Shown here: piece by piece, positions 1 to 9,256 of the stretch
How the letters are laid out: every line of letters begins with the position of its first letter
Position numbering within the stretch: position 1 is the stretch's first letter
NCBI RefSeq assembly: GCF_001426885.1
Contig: NZ_LMFP01000003.1
Location: 984,720-1,048,719 of the forward strand
Direction: 5' to 3'
Origin: Pelomonas sp. Root1444
GTDB lineage: Bacteria; Pseudomonadota; Gammaproteobacteria; Burkholderiales; Burkholderiaceae_C
DNA: 64,000 nt
Position numbers and translations under genes: made by a program
The notes under the pieces: generated by a model
What the model saw: only the letters and a program-made list of their open reading frames with translations
Told to the model about the DNA's origin: nothing
The model's database searches: none

Positions 1-880
1 CCTTGCCGATGAAGGCTTCGTGCGTGACCCACTCGTAAGGCGCCTCCGGGTAGAGCGGGCGCAGGCCCGTGCCGTCGCCCTTGACCGTCCAGGTCCGCTG
101 CGGCGACTTGCCGCCGGTCTCCCAGCTGAACACCAGTTCGCCCGGGTTCCAGCTGTTGCTCTGGATGTGGCCGATCTGGAAAGGTACGGACACGACATGC
201 TTGATCTCGCCCGTCTGCACGTTGATCTTGCCGATGGCGTGCGGCCCCGCGCCCATGCCGCGCGGGCCGAAGGGCGGTTCGATCTTGGTGCCGGCCGGCA
301 GCCGGGCTCCCGCGTAAGCCTTGCCCTGGATGCGGAAGTAGAACCACTGGCCGTCGGCGTCCAGCGCGTTGTCGCCATAGGCCTCCAGCTCCGCCGGCAG
401 CGTGGCGAAGACGCGCTGGTAGGCACTGACCGGCTTCATGGCGCCGGTCGCGCTGTCGGCGAACACGCGGTCCAGGTCCACCTCAACGGCCTGCCGGACC
501 TTGTCGTTGCCTGCACCGCCCGGCTCCTTGCGCAGGAAGTAGAGCTTGTTGCCACCCGACTGCGCGAGGTTGAGCATGCCCTCGTAGCCGCCCTCTGTGA
601 CCTGCACCAGGTCGCCCGTCGTCTCGTTGACGGCGATGGCCTCGCCCTTGACGCGGTTGGAGCGGAACACCAGCCACTGGCCGTCGGCCGTCCACTGCGG
701 GTGGCTGGGGTAGATCTTGGCGTCGCCGCGCGGCTGCGTCGTCAGGAAGGTCAGCGGCGTGCCGGTCACCGGGTCGGGCACGACGCGCTTCTCGGAGGGA
801 AAGCGCTGGCCGATCTGGGCCCACGCGGGTGCCAGGGCCAGCACGAGGCTCAACAACAGGGAGGTCTTGCGCAACGACAT
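1..880 (-). CDS. Secreted oligogalacturonate-lyase-like beta-propeller protein (3' end outside window)
   Basis: The reading frame starts at an ATG at 880 and is still open at base 1, giving about 293 residues. An N-terminal signal peptide is clear (MSLRKTSLLLSLVLALAPAWA, cut before QIG), so the product is exported. After it come PDPVTGTPLTFLTTQ and a PD40/WD40-like repeat, HPQWTADGQWLVFRS. Near the window edge is EWVTHEAFIGK, which resembles the THE segment carrying a metal-ligand histidine in oligogalacturonate lyases (PL22). Inferred role: periplasmic cleavage or binding of unsaturated pectin oligomers. The divergent neighbour, a rhamnogalacturonan-acetylesterase-like protein, supports pectin use. 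The remaining metal ligands lie beyond the window, so it could also be a non-catalytic TolB-like propeller. Confidence 0.68.
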   Translation of the reverse strand, partial: MSLRKTSLLLSLVLALAPAWAQIGQRFPSEKRVVPDPVTGTPLTFLTTQPRGDAKIYPSHPQWTADGQWLVFRSNRVKGEAIAVNETTGDLVQVTEGGYEGMLNLAQSGGNKLYFLRKEPGGAGNDKVRQAVEVDLDRVFADSATGAMKPVSAYQRVFATLPAELEAYGDNALDADGQWFYFRIQGKAYAGARLPAGTKIEPPFGPRGMGAGPHAIGKINVQTGEIKHVVSVPFQIGHIQSNSWNPGELVFSWETGGKSPQRTWTVKGDGTGLRPLYPEAPYEWVTHEAFIGK

Positions 881-1011
881 GGATGGGGCTCCGTTTGAGT
901 CGCCGGACTCTAGGCCGCGCTCTGTTGCGCGATGTTGCTGGCCACGAATCGCTCAAGAACTTGCGCCGTCGCCGCCAGCCGAGGCGGCAAAGCGCTCCTA
1001 GCATCCGCGCC

Positions 1012-2670
1012 ATGAATGCCCTGACCACCCGCCGCGCCGCCGCCTTGCTGCTCGCCCTGTCGCTGCTCCCAGCCCATGCGCAGGAGTTCACCGCCACCAC
1101 CGACCCGGCGCGCGCCCAGATCACGCTGCCCGAGCCCGCCAAGCCCGATCTGCCCTCGCTGATCCTCATCGGTGACTCCACCGTGCGCAACGGCCGGGAC
1201 GACGGCCAGGGCAAGGGCGCCGAAGGCCAGTGGGGCTGGGGCAACCCGATCGCCGCCTACCTCGACCTCAACAAGATCAACGTCGTCAACCGCGCCGTCG
1301 GCGGATTGAGCAGCCGCACCTACCGCAGCAGCGGCCATTGGGAGCGCACCAAGCCCTTCATCAAGAAGGGCGACTGGGTCGTCATGCAGTTCGGCCACAA
1401 CGATGCCAGCCCGGTGAACGACAACAGCCGCGCCCGCGGCGTGCTGCGCGGCACCGGGCCCGAGAAGGAAGACATCAACAACTTGCTGACCGGCAAGCCC
1501 GAGACGGTCTACACCTACGGCGCCTACCTGCGCGGCTACATCGCCGAGATCCGCGCGGCCGGCGCCACGCCCGTGGTCTGCTCGCCGGTGATCCGCAAGC
1601 GCTGGGAGGCCGACGGCGTGAAGGTCATGCGCGCCGGCGGCAACTTCGCGGCCTGGGCCGCCGAAGTCGCCAAGCAGGAGAACGTGGCCTTCATCGACCT
1701 CAACGAATGGGGCGCGCTGCGCTACGAGGCGCTGGGCAAGGAGGCGGTCGAGAAGTTCTTCCCGGCGGACATGCCGCAGGAGACGGTGCACACCAACTGG
1801 CTCGGCGCGGCGATCAACGCCCAGCTCGTCATCGCCGGCCTGATCCAGAACAAGGTGCTGCCCGACGCCGTCTACACGCGCCGCTTCGCGCCCGATGGCT
1901 CCGACGAGCGGCCCGTGGTCGACGCCCGCAAGGTCAAGGTCGAAGCACCCCGCGACCCCAAGCTGCCCAGCCTCGTGCTGATCGGCGACTCCACCGTGCG
2001 CAGCGGCGGGCAGAACGGCGCCTACGGCTGGGGCGAGCGCCTCGCGGCCTTCTTCGACACGCAGCGCATCAACATCGTCAACAACGCCATCGGCGGCCGC
2101 AGCAGCCGCACGTTCTTCACCGAAGGCCGCTGGGCCTCGGTGCTGGAGCAGCTCAAGCCCGGCGACACGCTGCTGATCCAGTTCGGCCACAACGACGGCG
2201 CCCGCATCGGCGACCCCGCCGGCAAGAACCGCGGCTCAGTCCCCGGCGTCGGCCCCGAAGCGGTGGAGGACACCCGGCCCGACGGCACGAAGGAGATGGT
2301 GCAGAGCTTCGGCTGGTACCTCGCGCGCTACATCAACGACGCCAAGGCCAAGGGCGCGAACGCCGTGGTGCTGTCGCCCATCCCGCACAAGGACCGCTGG
2401 AAACCCGAGCAGCCGCGTGACTTCGAGAACTACGCCGCCTGGGGCGAGCAGGTCGCCCGCGCCAACGGCGCCCAGTTCATCGACCTGACGATGCTCATCA
2501 CCGACGCCTACCGCAAGGTGGGCGCCGAGCGCGTCGAGGGCTTCTTCTCCGATGCCCGCACGCACACCAACGACGCCGGCGCCGTCTTCAACGCCACCCA
2601 GGTCGTCGAAGGCCTGAAGCGCCTGCCGGGCCAGCCGCTGCAGGGCTTCCTGCGCCCCGCGGCACCTTGA
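1012..2670 (+). CDS. Secreted protein with two tandem SGNH/GDSL esterase domains (rhamnogalacturonan acetylesterase-like)
   Basis: 552 residues. The ATG at 1012 is chosen because it opens directly into a signal peptide ending AHAQ (about residue 24). Two homologous SGNH hydrolase domains follow. Domain 1 has GDSTVRNG (Ser56) and GHND (128-131). Domain 2 has GDSTVRSG (Ser327) and GHND (392-395). Each opens with nearly the same LPSL(I/V)LIGDSTVR block, so this is an internal duplication. The family (CE12-like) removes acetyl groups from rhamnogalacturonan I. The final catalytic Asp-x-x-His is atypical in both copies: domain 1 reads E257-T-V-H260, domain 2 reads D514-A-R-T-H518. A divergent lyase-like gene suggests a pectin degradation locus. 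Substrate is inferred, not shown. Confidence 0.8.
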   Translation: MNALTTRRAAALLLALSLLPAHAQEFTATTDPARAQITLPEPAKPDLPSLILIGDSTVRNGRDDGQGKGAEGQWGWGNPIAAYLDLNKINVVNRAVGGLSSRTYRSSGHWERTKPFIKKGDWVVMQFGHNDASPVNDNSRARGVLRGTGPEKEDINNLLTGKPETVYTYGAYLRGYIAEIRAAGATPVVCSPVIRKRWEADGVKVMRAGGNFAAWAAEVAKQENVAFIDLNEWGALRYEALGKEAVEKFFPADMPQETVHTNWLGAAINAQLVIAGLIQNKVLPDAVYTRRFAPDGSDERPVVDARKVKVEAPRDPKLPSLVLIGDSTVRSGGQNGAYGWGERLAAFFDTQRINIVNNAIGGRSSRTFFTEGRWASVLEQLKPGDTLLIQFGHNDGARIGDPAGKNRGSVPGVGPEAVEDTRPDGTKEMVQSFGWYLARYINDAKAKGANAVVLSPIPHKDRWKPEQPRDFENYAAWGEQVARANGAQFIDLTMLITDAYRKVGAERVEGFFSDARTHTNDAGAVFNATQVVEGLKRLPGQPLQGFLRPAAP

Positions 2671-2684
2671 TCTGCGCGACACAC

Positions 2685-2714
2685 TTGCCAGGCTCAAAAA
2701 ACTTCGCTTAGAAT
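2685..2714 (+). promoter_or_regulatory. Sigma-70 promoter of tRNA-Met
   Basis: A -35 box TTGCCA (2685-2690) and a -10 box TAGAAT (2709-2714) are separated by 18 bases. The predicted start is around 2721, a few bases before the mature tRNA. The GC-rich stretch after the -10 box is the kind seen in growth-rate-regulated stable RNA promoters (inference). Confidence 0.65.
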
Positions 2715-2724
2715 GGCGGGCTCA

Positions 2725-2801
2725 GGCGCTTTAGCTCAGTTGGTTAGAGCGATGGAATCATAATCCACAGGTCCGGGGTTCGAGTCCCTGAAGCGCCACC
2801 A
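2725..2801 (+). tRNA. tRNA-Met (CAT anticodon)
   Basis: The 77-nucleotide cloverleaf includes an encoded CCA. The acceptor stem GGCGCTT/AAGCGCC is fully paired. The D arm is GCTC/GAGC, the anticodon loop is ATCATAA with anticodon CAT, and the T arm is CGGGG/CCCTG with loop TTCGAGT. The anticodon stem has an A-C mismatch at its top pair (27-43). The D-arm and acceptor pattern looks like elongator tRNA-Met. A CAT anticodon could in principle also mark a lysidine-modified tRNA-Ile2, which sequence reading alone does not fully exclude; the initiator is excluded because the 1-72 pair is matched. Confidence 0.93.
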
Positions 2802-2810
2802 AAATCCGGA

Positions 2811-2839
2811 ACGGCCCGAGCATCCCTCGGGCCGTTTTC
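2811..2839 (+). terminator. Rho-independent terminator after tRNA-Met
   Basis: A perfect 10-bp stem, ACGGCCCGAG / CTCGGGCCGT, with a 5-base loop is followed by a short T run, ten bases after the tRNA 3' end. Confidence 0.85.
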
Positions 2840-2892
2840 ATTTCCGCAGCAGCTATTCACAAGTGGCTGCCGCCGCAGCCACTGGACATGCC

Positions 2893-3270
2893 ATGTACCG
2901 CTGTGTTCTCCCACTGATGCTCGCCGTCAGCAGCCTGCCCGCACAGGCCCAGCAGCACCGCTTCTTTCCCGCGCACGCGCTGCGCGGCGAACTGGTGATC
3001 ACGCAGTTCCCCGACGCCAAGCTCAACGGCAAGCCGGCCCGCCTGGCGCCGGGCAGCCGCATCAAGGGTGACACCAACCTCTGGATACCGCCCGCAGGCC
3101 TCACGGGCCAGAAGCTCACCGTGCACTACACGGTGGAAAGCAGCGGGCTGATCATGGACGTCTGGGTGCTGAACCCCGTCGAGCTGGCCAACAAGCCCTG
3201 GCCGACGACACCGGCGGAATCGGCGCGCTGGCAGTTCAACCCCGGCAACCAGACCTGGATCAAGCAATGA
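2893..3270 (+). CDS. Small secreted protein of unknown function
   Basis: 125 residues from the ATG at 2893. This start is preferred over an upstream in-frame one because it begins the signal peptide [20 protein letters not shown]. The mature part is small, predicted soluble, and rich in beta-forming segments ([40 protein letters not shown]). It has no cysteine pair, metal motif or membrane segment. Its stop overlaps the miaB start by 4 bases (ATGA), so the two are probably translated as a coupled pair. I do not recognise a family; I believe similar proteins sit before miaB in other Burkholderiales, but that needs a search. Function unknown. Confidence 0.8.
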   Translation: MYRCVLPLMLAVSSLPAQAQQHRFFPAHALRGELVITQFPDAKLNGKPARLAPGSRIKGDTNLWIPPAGLTGQKLTVHYTVESSGLIMDVWVLNPVELANKPWPTTPAESARWQFNPGNQTWIKQ

Positions 3271-4625
3271 GCGGCGACACGACGGGCAAGAAGGTCTACA
3301 TCAAGACCTTCGGCTGCCAGATGAACGAGTACGACTCGGACAAGATGGCCGACGTGCTGGGCGCCGCCAAGGGCTACACGCCCACCGACGACCCCGAGCA
3401 GGCCGACCTCATCCTGTTCAACACCTGCTCGGTGCGCGAGAAGGCGCAGGAGAAGGTCTTCAGCGACCTCGGCCGCGTGAAGCACCTGAAGGCCAAGGGC
3501 GTCATGATTGGCGTCGGCGGCTGCGTGGCCTCGCAGGAGGGCGCCGCCATCATCGAGCGCGCGCCGTATGTGGACGTCGTCTTCGGCCCGCAGACGCTGC
3601 ACCGCCTGCCGGCCATGCTGGAAGCCCGCCGCGAGACGCGCCGCCCGCAGGTGGACATCTCCTTCCCCGAGATCGAGAAGTTCGACCACCTGCCGCCGGC
3701 CAAGGTCGAAGGCGCGTCGGCCTTTGTGTCCATCATGGAAGGCTGCTCCAAGTACTGCAGCTACTGCGTGGTGCCCTACACCCGCGGCGAGGAGGTCTCG
3801 CGCCCGTTCGACGACGTGCTGACCGAGATCGCCGGCCTGGCCGACCAGGGCGTCATGGAGATCAACCTGCTGGGCCAGAACGTCAACGCCTACCGCGGCA
3901 AGATGGGCGACACCAGTGAGTTCGCCGACCTGGCGCTGCTGCTGGAGTACGCGGCCGAGATCCCCGGCATCCGGCGCCTGCGCTTCACCACCAGCCACCC
4001 CAACGAGTTCAGCCCCCGACTCATCGAGGCCTACGGCAAGATTCCGCAGCTCGTGAACCACCTGCACCTGCCCGTGCAGCACGGCAGCGACCGCATCCTG
4101 ATGGCGATGAAACGCGGCTATACGGCGCTGGAGTTCAAGAGCACGGTGCGCAAGCTGCGCGCCATCCGCCCGGACCTGCGCCTGGCCAGCGACTTCATCG
4201 TCGGCTTCCCCGGCGAGACCGACGAGGACCACGCCAAGCTGATGAAGCTGGTCCAAGACATCGGCTTCGACGCGTCATTCAGCTTCATCTTCAGCCCCCG
4301 CCCCGGCACGCCGGCCGCGGCGCTGGAGGACACGACGCCCTACGAGGTCAAGGTGAAGCGCCTGCAGGAACTGCAGGCCGCCATCGAAGCGCACGCATTG
4401 ACGATCTCGCAAGGCATGGTCGGCAAGGTCGAGCAGGTGCTCGTCACCGGCACCGCCCGCAAGGACGCCAGCGAGCTGATGGGGCGCACCGAGTGCAACC
4501 GCATCGTCAATTTCCCCGGCTCGCCGCGGCTGATGAACCAGCTCGTGGACGTCCGCATCACGACCGCCTTCGCGCATTCACTGCGCGGCGAGGTCGTGAC
4601 CACCGAGGACGTTCTCAGCGCTTGA
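3267..4625 (+). CDS. miaB: tRNA-2-methylthio-N6-dimethylallyladenosine synthase MiaB
   Basis: 452 residues, usual length for the family. The enzyme adds the 2-methylthio group to isopentenyl-A37 of tRNAs reading UNN codons, in the cytoplasm. The N-terminal MTTase domain carries cluster cysteines C17 (FGCQMNE), C54 (NTCSVRE) and C86 (GGCVAS). The radical-SAM motif CSKYCSYC supplies C160, C164 and C167. A C-terminal TRAM-like region follows (about 385-450, [19 protein letters not shown]). All ligands of both 4Fe-4S clusters are present. The start overlaps the upstream small secreted gene by 4 bases. The 3' end overlaps a convergent gene by 11 bases. Confidence 0.97.
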   Translation: MSGDTTGKKVYIKTFGCQMNEYDSDKMADVLGAAKGYTPTDDPEQADLILFNTCSVREKAQEKVFSDLGRVKHLKAKGVMIGVGGCVASQEGAAIIERAPYVDVVFGPQTLHRLPAMLEARRETRRPQVDISFPEIEKFDHLPPAKVEGASAFVSIMEGCSKYCSYCVVPYTRGEEVSRPFDDVLTEIAGLADQGVMEINLLGQNVNAYRGKMGDTSEFADLALLLEYAAEIPGIRRLRFTTSHPNEFSPRLIEAYGKIPQLVNHLHLPVQHGSDRILMAMKRGYTALEFKSTVRKLRAIRPDLRLASDFIVGFPGETDEDHAKLMKLVQDIGFDASFSFIFSPRPGTPAAALEDTTPYEVKVKRLQELQAAIEAHALTISQGMVGKVEQVLVTGTARKDASELMGRTECNRIVNFPGSPRLMNQLVDVRITTAFAHSLRGEVVTTEDVLSA

Positions 4626-4890
4626 CGCTCAGCAGCCACCACTGCGGCAGCGCCACGCCCAGCACCAGCAACGCGTAGCCCGCCATCTTGCCGTCCCGGC
4701 CCAGCAGGACCAGAGACACGATCACGGCGGCGCTGCCGCCGGCCGCACCCCAGGCCCACAACCGCGGCCAGCGCAGCGACTTGGCCTCGCGCCGCCACAG
4801 CCCCTTGATCGCCAGCGCCAACAGCGCCGCCAGCCCCCAGGCGGGTGCAAACAGGTTGGCAATGTGCCAAAAGGCGTCGAGAGGGCTCAT
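4615..4890 (-). CDS. Small inner-membrane protein, unknown function
   Basis: 91 residues from the ATG at 4890. The longer upstream extension is rejected because it would run into the hemA 5' region and is not hydrophobic. The sequence has an amphipathic start ([18 protein letters not shown]), then about three hydrophobic segments: [35 protein letters not shown] and [20 protein letters not shown] positive cluster, [12 protein letters not shown], lies between the first two. It ends inside the 3' end of miaB (11-base convergent overlap) and is divergent from hemA. I do not recognise a characterised family. Confidence 0.7.
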   Translation of the reverse strand: MSPLDAFWHIANLFAPAWGLAALLALAIKGLWRREAKSLRWPRLWAWGAAGGSAAVIVSLVLLGRDGKMAGYALLVLGVALPQWWLLSVKR

Positions 4891-4945
4891 TCGGGCTTGA
4901 CCGGCGTCAGTAGCGGCAAAGCCGCGAATCCTACAATTCACCTCC

Positions 4946-6211
4946 ATGTCGGTCTTCGCTCTCGGCCTGAACCACCACACCGCCCCGCTCGACCTGCGCG
5001 GGCGGTTCGCGTTCACGCTGGAGCAACTCGCGCCTTCCCTCACCGGCCTGCGGCAGAAACTGCCTGGCGCGCCGGAAGCGGCCATCCTGTCCACCTGCAA
5101 CCGCACCGAGGTCTACGTCGCCGCGCCGCAGACCCAGGTGCAGCCTGCCATCGCCTGGCTGGCACAGACCGGCGGCGTCGACCCCGGCGCGCTGCGCGAG
5201 CACGCCTATGTGATGCAGGGCAGCGCCGCCGCCCGCCACGCCTTCCGCGTGGCCAGCGGACTGGATTCCATGGTGCTGGGCGAGCCGCAGATCCTCGGCC
5301 AGATGAAGCAGGCCGTGAAGGAAGCCGAAGCTGCCGGCGCCCTCGGCACCACGCTGCACCAGCTGTTCCAGCGCAGCTTCTCGGTCGCCAAGGAAGTGCG
5401 CAGCTCCACCGAGATCGGTGAGCACTCCATCAGCATGGCCGCTGCCGCCGTGCGCCTGGCCGGTCAGCTGTTCGAAGACCTCGCCAAGACGCGCGTGCTC
5501 TTCGTCGGCGCGGGCGAGATGATCGAGCTGACCGCCACGCATTTCGCCGCCCGCACGCCGCGCCACATGGCCGTGGCCAACCGCACGCTGGAACGCGGCG
5601 AGAAGCTGGCCATCCGCTTTGGCGCCGAGGCCGTGCGCCTGTCCGACCTGCCCGACCGCCTGCACGAGTTCGACATCGTCGTGTCCTGCACCGCCTCCAG
5701 CCTGCCGCTGATCGGCCTGGGCGCCGTCGAGCGCGCGCTCAAGAAACGCAAGCACCGCCCGATGTTCATGGTCGACCTGGCCGTGCCGCGCGACATCGAG
5801 CCCGAAGTCGCCCAGCTGGACGACGTCTACCTCTACACCGTCGACGAGCTGGCCCAGCAGGTGCAGACCGCCGGCGAGAAGCGCCAGGCCGCCGTCGAGC
5901 AGGCCGAGGCCATCGTCGAGACCGGCGTGCAGAGCTTCATGCACTGGCTGGACCAGCGCCACACGGTCCCGCTGATCCAGGCCCTGCACGCCCAGGCCGA
6001 CGACTGGCGCGCGCTGGAGATCGCCCGCGCCCGCAAGCTGCTGGCCAAGGGCGCAGACGTGGACGAGGTGCTGGACGCCCTCTCCCGTGGCCTGACGCAG
6101 AAGCTGCTGCACGGCACGCTGGCCGAGCTGAACGCCAGCGACGGCGAGCAGCGCCTGCAGCTCGCGCAGACCGTCTCGCGCCTGTTCCTGCGCGGCGGCA
6201 AACAGTCTTAG
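4946..6211 (+). CDS. hemA: Glutamyl-tRNA reductase HemA
   Basis: 421 residues. It reduces glutamyl-tRNA(Glu) with NADPH to glutamate-1-semialdehyde, the committed step of C5 tetrapyrrole synthesis. The catalytic cysteine is C51 in STCNRTEVY, and the signature [15 protein letters not shown] lies near 103-117. A Rossmann NADPH domain follows ([17 protein letters not shown]), then the C-terminal dimerisation helix. The ATG at 4946 places the conserved GLNHHTAPL at residues 7-15. It heads the hemA-prfA-prmC cluster, an arrangement common in Proteobacteria. Nothing unusual is seen. Confidence 0.97.
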   Translation: MSVFALGLNHHTAPLDLRGRFAFTLEQLAPSLTGLRQKLPGAPEAAILSTCNRTEVYVAAPQTQVQPAIAWLAQTGGVDPGALREHAYVMQGSAAARHAFRVASGLDSMVLGEPQILGQMKQAVKEAEAAGALGTTLHQLFQRSFSVAKEVRSSTEIGEHSISMAAAAVRLAGQLFEDLAKTRVLFVGAGEMIELTATHFAARTPRHMAVANRTLERGEKLAIRFGAEAVRLSDLPDRLHEFDIVVSCTASSLPLIGLGAVERALKKRKHRPMFMVDLAVPRDIEPEVAQLDDVYLYTVDELAQQVQTAGEKRQAAVEQAEAIVETGVQSFMHWLDQRHTVPLIQALHAQADDWRALEIARARKLLAKGADVDEVLDALSRGLTQKLLHGTLAELNASDGEQRLQLAQTVSRLFLRGGKQS

Positions 6212-6274
6212 CGGCGCTCACCGCCGCCGCCCGGCGCCTGTTGCGCCGCCCCTGACTGTTCTCCGGTTCCCGCC

Positions 6275-7360
6275 ATGAAAGATTCCCTGCGCCAGCAGTT
6301 CGAACGCCTTGCCTTCCGCCTCGCGGAGCTGGACGCCCTACTCGCGGACGGCAGCGCCGCCGCCGACATGAAGCGCTACCGCGCGCTGACGCGGGAGCAG
6401 TCCGAGGTGGCCGGCCTCGTCGAGCGCTACCGCCGCTACCAGCGGCACGAGGCCGACCTGGCCGCCGCGCGCGACATGCTGGCCGACCCCGAGATGGCCG
6501 AGATGGCGCGCGAGGAGATCGCCACCGCGGAAGCGGCCCTCGCGGCGCTCGACGTCGAGCTGCAGCTCGCATTGATCCCCAAGGACCCCGACGACGAGCG
6601 CAACGCCTTCCTCGAGATCCGCGCCGGCGCGGGCGGCGACGAGTCGGCCCTGTTCGCCGGCGACCTGGCGCGCATGTACCTGCGCTTCGCCGAAGGCCAG
6701 GGCTGGCGCACGGAGATCCTGTCCGAGAACGTGTCGGACCTGGGCGGCTACAAGGAACTGGTGGTGCGCATCGAGGGCGATGGCGTCTACGGTCGCCTGA
6801 AGTTCGAGAGCGGCGGCCATCGCGTGCAGCGCGTGCCGGCCACCGAAGCCCAGGGCCGCATCCACACCAGCGCCTGCACGATCGCCGTGATGCCCGAGCC
6901 CGACGAGACCGAGGCCATCACGCTGAACCCGGCCGACCTGCGCATCGACACCTTCCGCGCCAGCGGTGCGGGTGGCCAGCACATCAACAAGACAGACTCC
7001 GCCGTGCGCGTCGTCCACCTGCCGACCGGCATCGTGGCCGAATGCCAGGACGGCCGCAGCCAGCACAGCAACAAGGCCAAGGCGCTGCAGGTCCTTCAGG
7101 CACGCATCCAGGACAAGGAGCGCAGCGAGCGCGCTGCCAAGGAGGCCGCCACGCGCAAGGGGCTGATCGGCACCGGTGACCGCAGCGACCGCATCCGCAC
7201 CTACAACTTCCCGCAGGGGCGGCTGACCGACCACCGCATCAACCTGACGCTATACAAGCTCGGCCAGATCATGGACGGCGACCTCGGCGATGTCATCCAG
7301 GGGCTGCTCGCCGCGCAGGCGGCCGAGCAGCTGGCGCAGTTGGAAGAAGGCCGCGCGTGA
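6275..7360 (+). CDS. prfA: Peptide chain release factor 1
   Basis: 361 residues. RF1 recognises UAA and UAG and triggers peptide release. The GGQ motif is at 233-235 ([16 protein letters not shown]) and is the site of glutamine methylation by PrmC. The codon-recognition motif is PAT (188-190), which marks RF1 rather than RF2 (SPF). The N-terminal helical domain is complete. The stop overlaps the prmC start by 4 bases (GTGA), so the factor and the enzyme that methylates it are translationally coupled. Confidence 0.98.
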   Translation: MKDSLRQQFERLAFRLAELDALLADGSAAADMKRYRALTREQSEVAGLVERYRRYQRHEADLAAARDMLADPEMAEMAREEIATAEAALAALDVELQLALIPKDPDDERNAFLEIRAGAGGDESALFAGDLARMYLRFAEGQGWRTEILSENVSDLGGYKELVVRIEGDGVYGRLKFESGGHRVQRVPATEAQGRIHTSACTIAVMPEPDETEAITLNPADLRIDTFRASGAGGQHINKTDSAVRVVHLPTGIVAECQDGRSQHSNKAKALQVLQARIQDKERSERAAKEAATRKGLIGTGDRSDRIRTYNFPQGRLTDHRINLTLYKLGQIMDGDLGDVIQGLLAAQAAEQLAQLEEGRA

Positions 7361-8172
7361 CCGCCGGTCTGACGGTGGACGAAGCGCTGGCCCTCGCCCG
7401 CCGGCTGGGCGTCGAGCGCGGCGACGCGCAGTGCTTGCTGAGCCACCTCACCGGCCAGGACCGCGCCTGGCTCATCACCCACGGCGACGCACCCGCACCC
7501 GGCGCCGGTGCCGCGCTGCACCGCCTCGCCGCCGGCGAACCGCTGGCTCACCTGACCGGCTGGCAGCCCTTCCACGGCCTGATGCTGCGGGTCACGCCGG
7601 CCACGTTGATCCCGCGGCCGGACACGGAAACACTGGTCGACTGGGCGCTGGCCCTGCTGGCCGAGCTGCCGGGCCAACCCGGCCTTGTCGACCTCGGCAC
7701 CGGCAGCGGCGCCATCGCACTGGCCGTCAAGGCGGCCTGCCCGCGCGCCCTCGTGAGCGCCGTCGATGTCAGCGCCGACGCGCTGGCGGTCGCCCGCGGC
7801 AACGGCGAGCGTCTCAACCTGGCCGTGGATTGGCGCCACGGCAGCTGGTTCGAGCCGCTGGCCGGCCGGCGCTTCGACCTCGTCGTCAGCAACCCGCCCT
7901 ACATCGCGGGTGACGACCCGCACCTGCCGGCGCTGCGCCATGAGCCGATCACCGCGCTGACGCCCGGCGGCGATGGCTTCGCCGACCTGCAATCCCTCAT
8001 CGACGCTGCACCGCAACACCTCGCCCCCAACGGCTGGCTGCTGCTGGAGCATGGCTGGGACCAGGCCGATGCGGTGGCGCAACAGTTGGCCGCCCGAGGT
8101 TTCGCCGACGTGGCCTTGAAACGCGACCTCGGCGGCCGGGCGCGCGCCAGTGGCGGCCGCTGGCGCGGCTGA
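7357..8172 (+). CDS. prmC: Release factor N5-glutamine methyltransferase PrmC (HemK)
   Basis: 271 residues from a GTG start at 7357 that overlaps the prfA stop. It methylates the glutamine of the GGQ motif of RF1 and RF2 using SAM. The N-terminal helical substrate-binding domain is followed by the Rossmann methyltransferase domain, with [15 protein letters not shown] as the SAM-binding motif I and NPPY (179-182) as the amide-methyltransferase signature. An in-frame upstream start would overlap prfA extensively, so the GTG is preferred. Confidence 0.96.
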   Translation: MTAGLTVDEALALARRLGVERGDAQCLLSHLTGQDRAWLITHGDAPAPGAGAALHRLAAGEPLAHLTGWQPFHGLMLRVTPATLIPRPDTETLVDWALALLAELPGQPGLVDLGTGSGAIALAVKAACPRALVSAVDVSADALAVARGNGERLNLAVDWRHGSWFEPLAGRRFDLVVSNPPYIAGDDPHLPALRHEPITALTPGGDGFADLQSLIDAAPQHLAPNGWLLLEHGWDQADAVAQQLAARGFADVALKRDLGGRARASGGRWRG

Positions 8173-8306
8173 AGCCTGGCTTGCCGGGGCGCGAACGCAC
8201 GCCATGTTTGCGTGATCTTTTGCCGCCCGTTCTTCATTCACGGGAACCCAGAGGCGGCGTAGTATCGAATCCCGGTGCCGCTCGTTGCACTGCGCAGGAG
8301 TCGATC

Positions 8307-8885
8307 ATGGCCCGCCTCACAAGCGCTGCAGTTCTGAGTCTCTCTGCCCTTTTCACGCTGCCCGCATGGGCCGACGCTGAAGCCAGCGCCAACCCGCGCT
8401 GGCAGGCACGATTGCAACTCAGCAGTGCCGACGCCGCCTCCGACGCCACGCCCCACCTGGGCGGCTCGCGCATCCTCAGCGCCAACCTGCTGGGCGACTA
8501 CTACCTGACCCGCTCGGGCTTCTCCAGCCTGCAGGGTGGCCTGCGCGCCACTGGCGGCCTGCTGCTCGGCCCGCTGTCCATGTCGCAAAGCAGCGGCGGC
8601 CTTGCCCTCGGCAGCGGCCCGGTGTCGGCCGGCCGGCGCAACCTGTCGCTCAACCACATGGACGCCTACTCGCTGGAGCCCAGCGCCAACCTGTCCTACG
8701 TCGGCATCGGCTACACCGGCCGCGTGCAGGGCAGCGGCTTCGCGTTCAGCGCCGACTTTGGCCTGATGTCGGGCTCGTACAGCGGCCTGCGCCTGGGTCG
8801 CAGCAGCGCCCAGGGCTTCGAGGATGCGATGCGCGACCTGCGCTTCAAGCCCTTGCTGCAACTGGGTCTGGCGTACAGCTACTGA
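8307..8885 (+). CDS. Small exported, outer-membrane-like protein of unknown function
   Basis: 192 residues from the ATG at 8307, which has an AGGAG ribosome-binding site six bases upstream and opens a signal peptide (MARLTSAAVLSLSALFTLPAWA). The mature protein has alternating polar and hydrophobic stretches rich in Gly, Ser and Leu, and ends in LGLAYSY. A terminal aromatic residue of this kind is typical of outer-membrane beta-barrels recognised by BamA, so a small barrel is a fair inference. No conserved catalytic motif is visible. It lies between prmC and grxD on the same strand; a separate transcript is possible because 134 bases precede it. Function unknown. Confidence 0.75.
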   Translation: MARLTSAAVLSLSALFTLPAWADAEASANPRWQARLQLSSADAASDATPHLGGSRILSANLLGDYYLTRSGFSSLQGGLRATGGLLLGPLSMSQSSGGLALGSGPVSAGRRNLSLNHMDAYSLEPSANLSYVGIGYTGRVQGSGFAFSADFGLMSGSYSGLRLGRSSAQGFEDAMRDLRFKPLLQLGLAYSY

Positions 8886-8941
8886 CGTCGACCCCGTAGC
8901 GTCTCGGATAATCGGGTTTTCCCATCGAACCCGAGACAGCC

Positions 8942-9256
8942 ATGAGCGACGTTCAGCAACGCATCGACGACCTCGTCAAATCCAACCGCGTCATGCTCTT
9001 CATGAAGGGCACGGCCCAGTTCCCGATGTGCGGCTTCTCCGGCCGCGCCATCCAGATCCTGAAGGCCGCCGGCGCCAGCGACATCAAGACCTTCAATGTG
9101 CTGGAAGACGAGCAAGTGCGCCAGGGCATCAAGGACTACGCCAACTGGCCCACCATCCCGCAGCTCTACATCAATGGCGAGTTCGTCGGCGGCTCGGACA
9201 TCATGATGGAGATGTACGAGTCGGGCGAACTGCAGCAGGCGCTCGCCACGGCGTGA
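8942..9256 (+). CDS. grxD: Monothiol glutaredoxin, Grx4/GrxD type
   Basis: 104 residues. Monothiol CGFS glutaredoxins bind and transfer 2Fe-2S clusters, usually as a glutathione-ligated dimer with BolA partners, rather than reducing disulfides. The CGFS motif is at 30-33 (FPMCGFSGRA). Conserved NWPTIPQLYINGEFVGGSDI follows, covering the TIP cis-proline and GG glutathione-binding positions. Its stop overlaps the ubiX GTG start by 4 bases, so the two are co-translated. Confidence 0.96.
   Translation: MSDVQQRIDDLVKSNRVMLFMKGTAQFPMCGFSGRAIQILKAAGASDIKTFNVLEDEQVRQGIKDYANWPTIPQLYINGEFVGGSDIMMEMYESGELQQALATA

Noticed and set aside
20-898. Plus-strand frame of about 290 codons at the left edge
   Set aside because: It is antisense to the signal-peptide-bearing propeller gene and has the low-complexity composition of a shadow frame.
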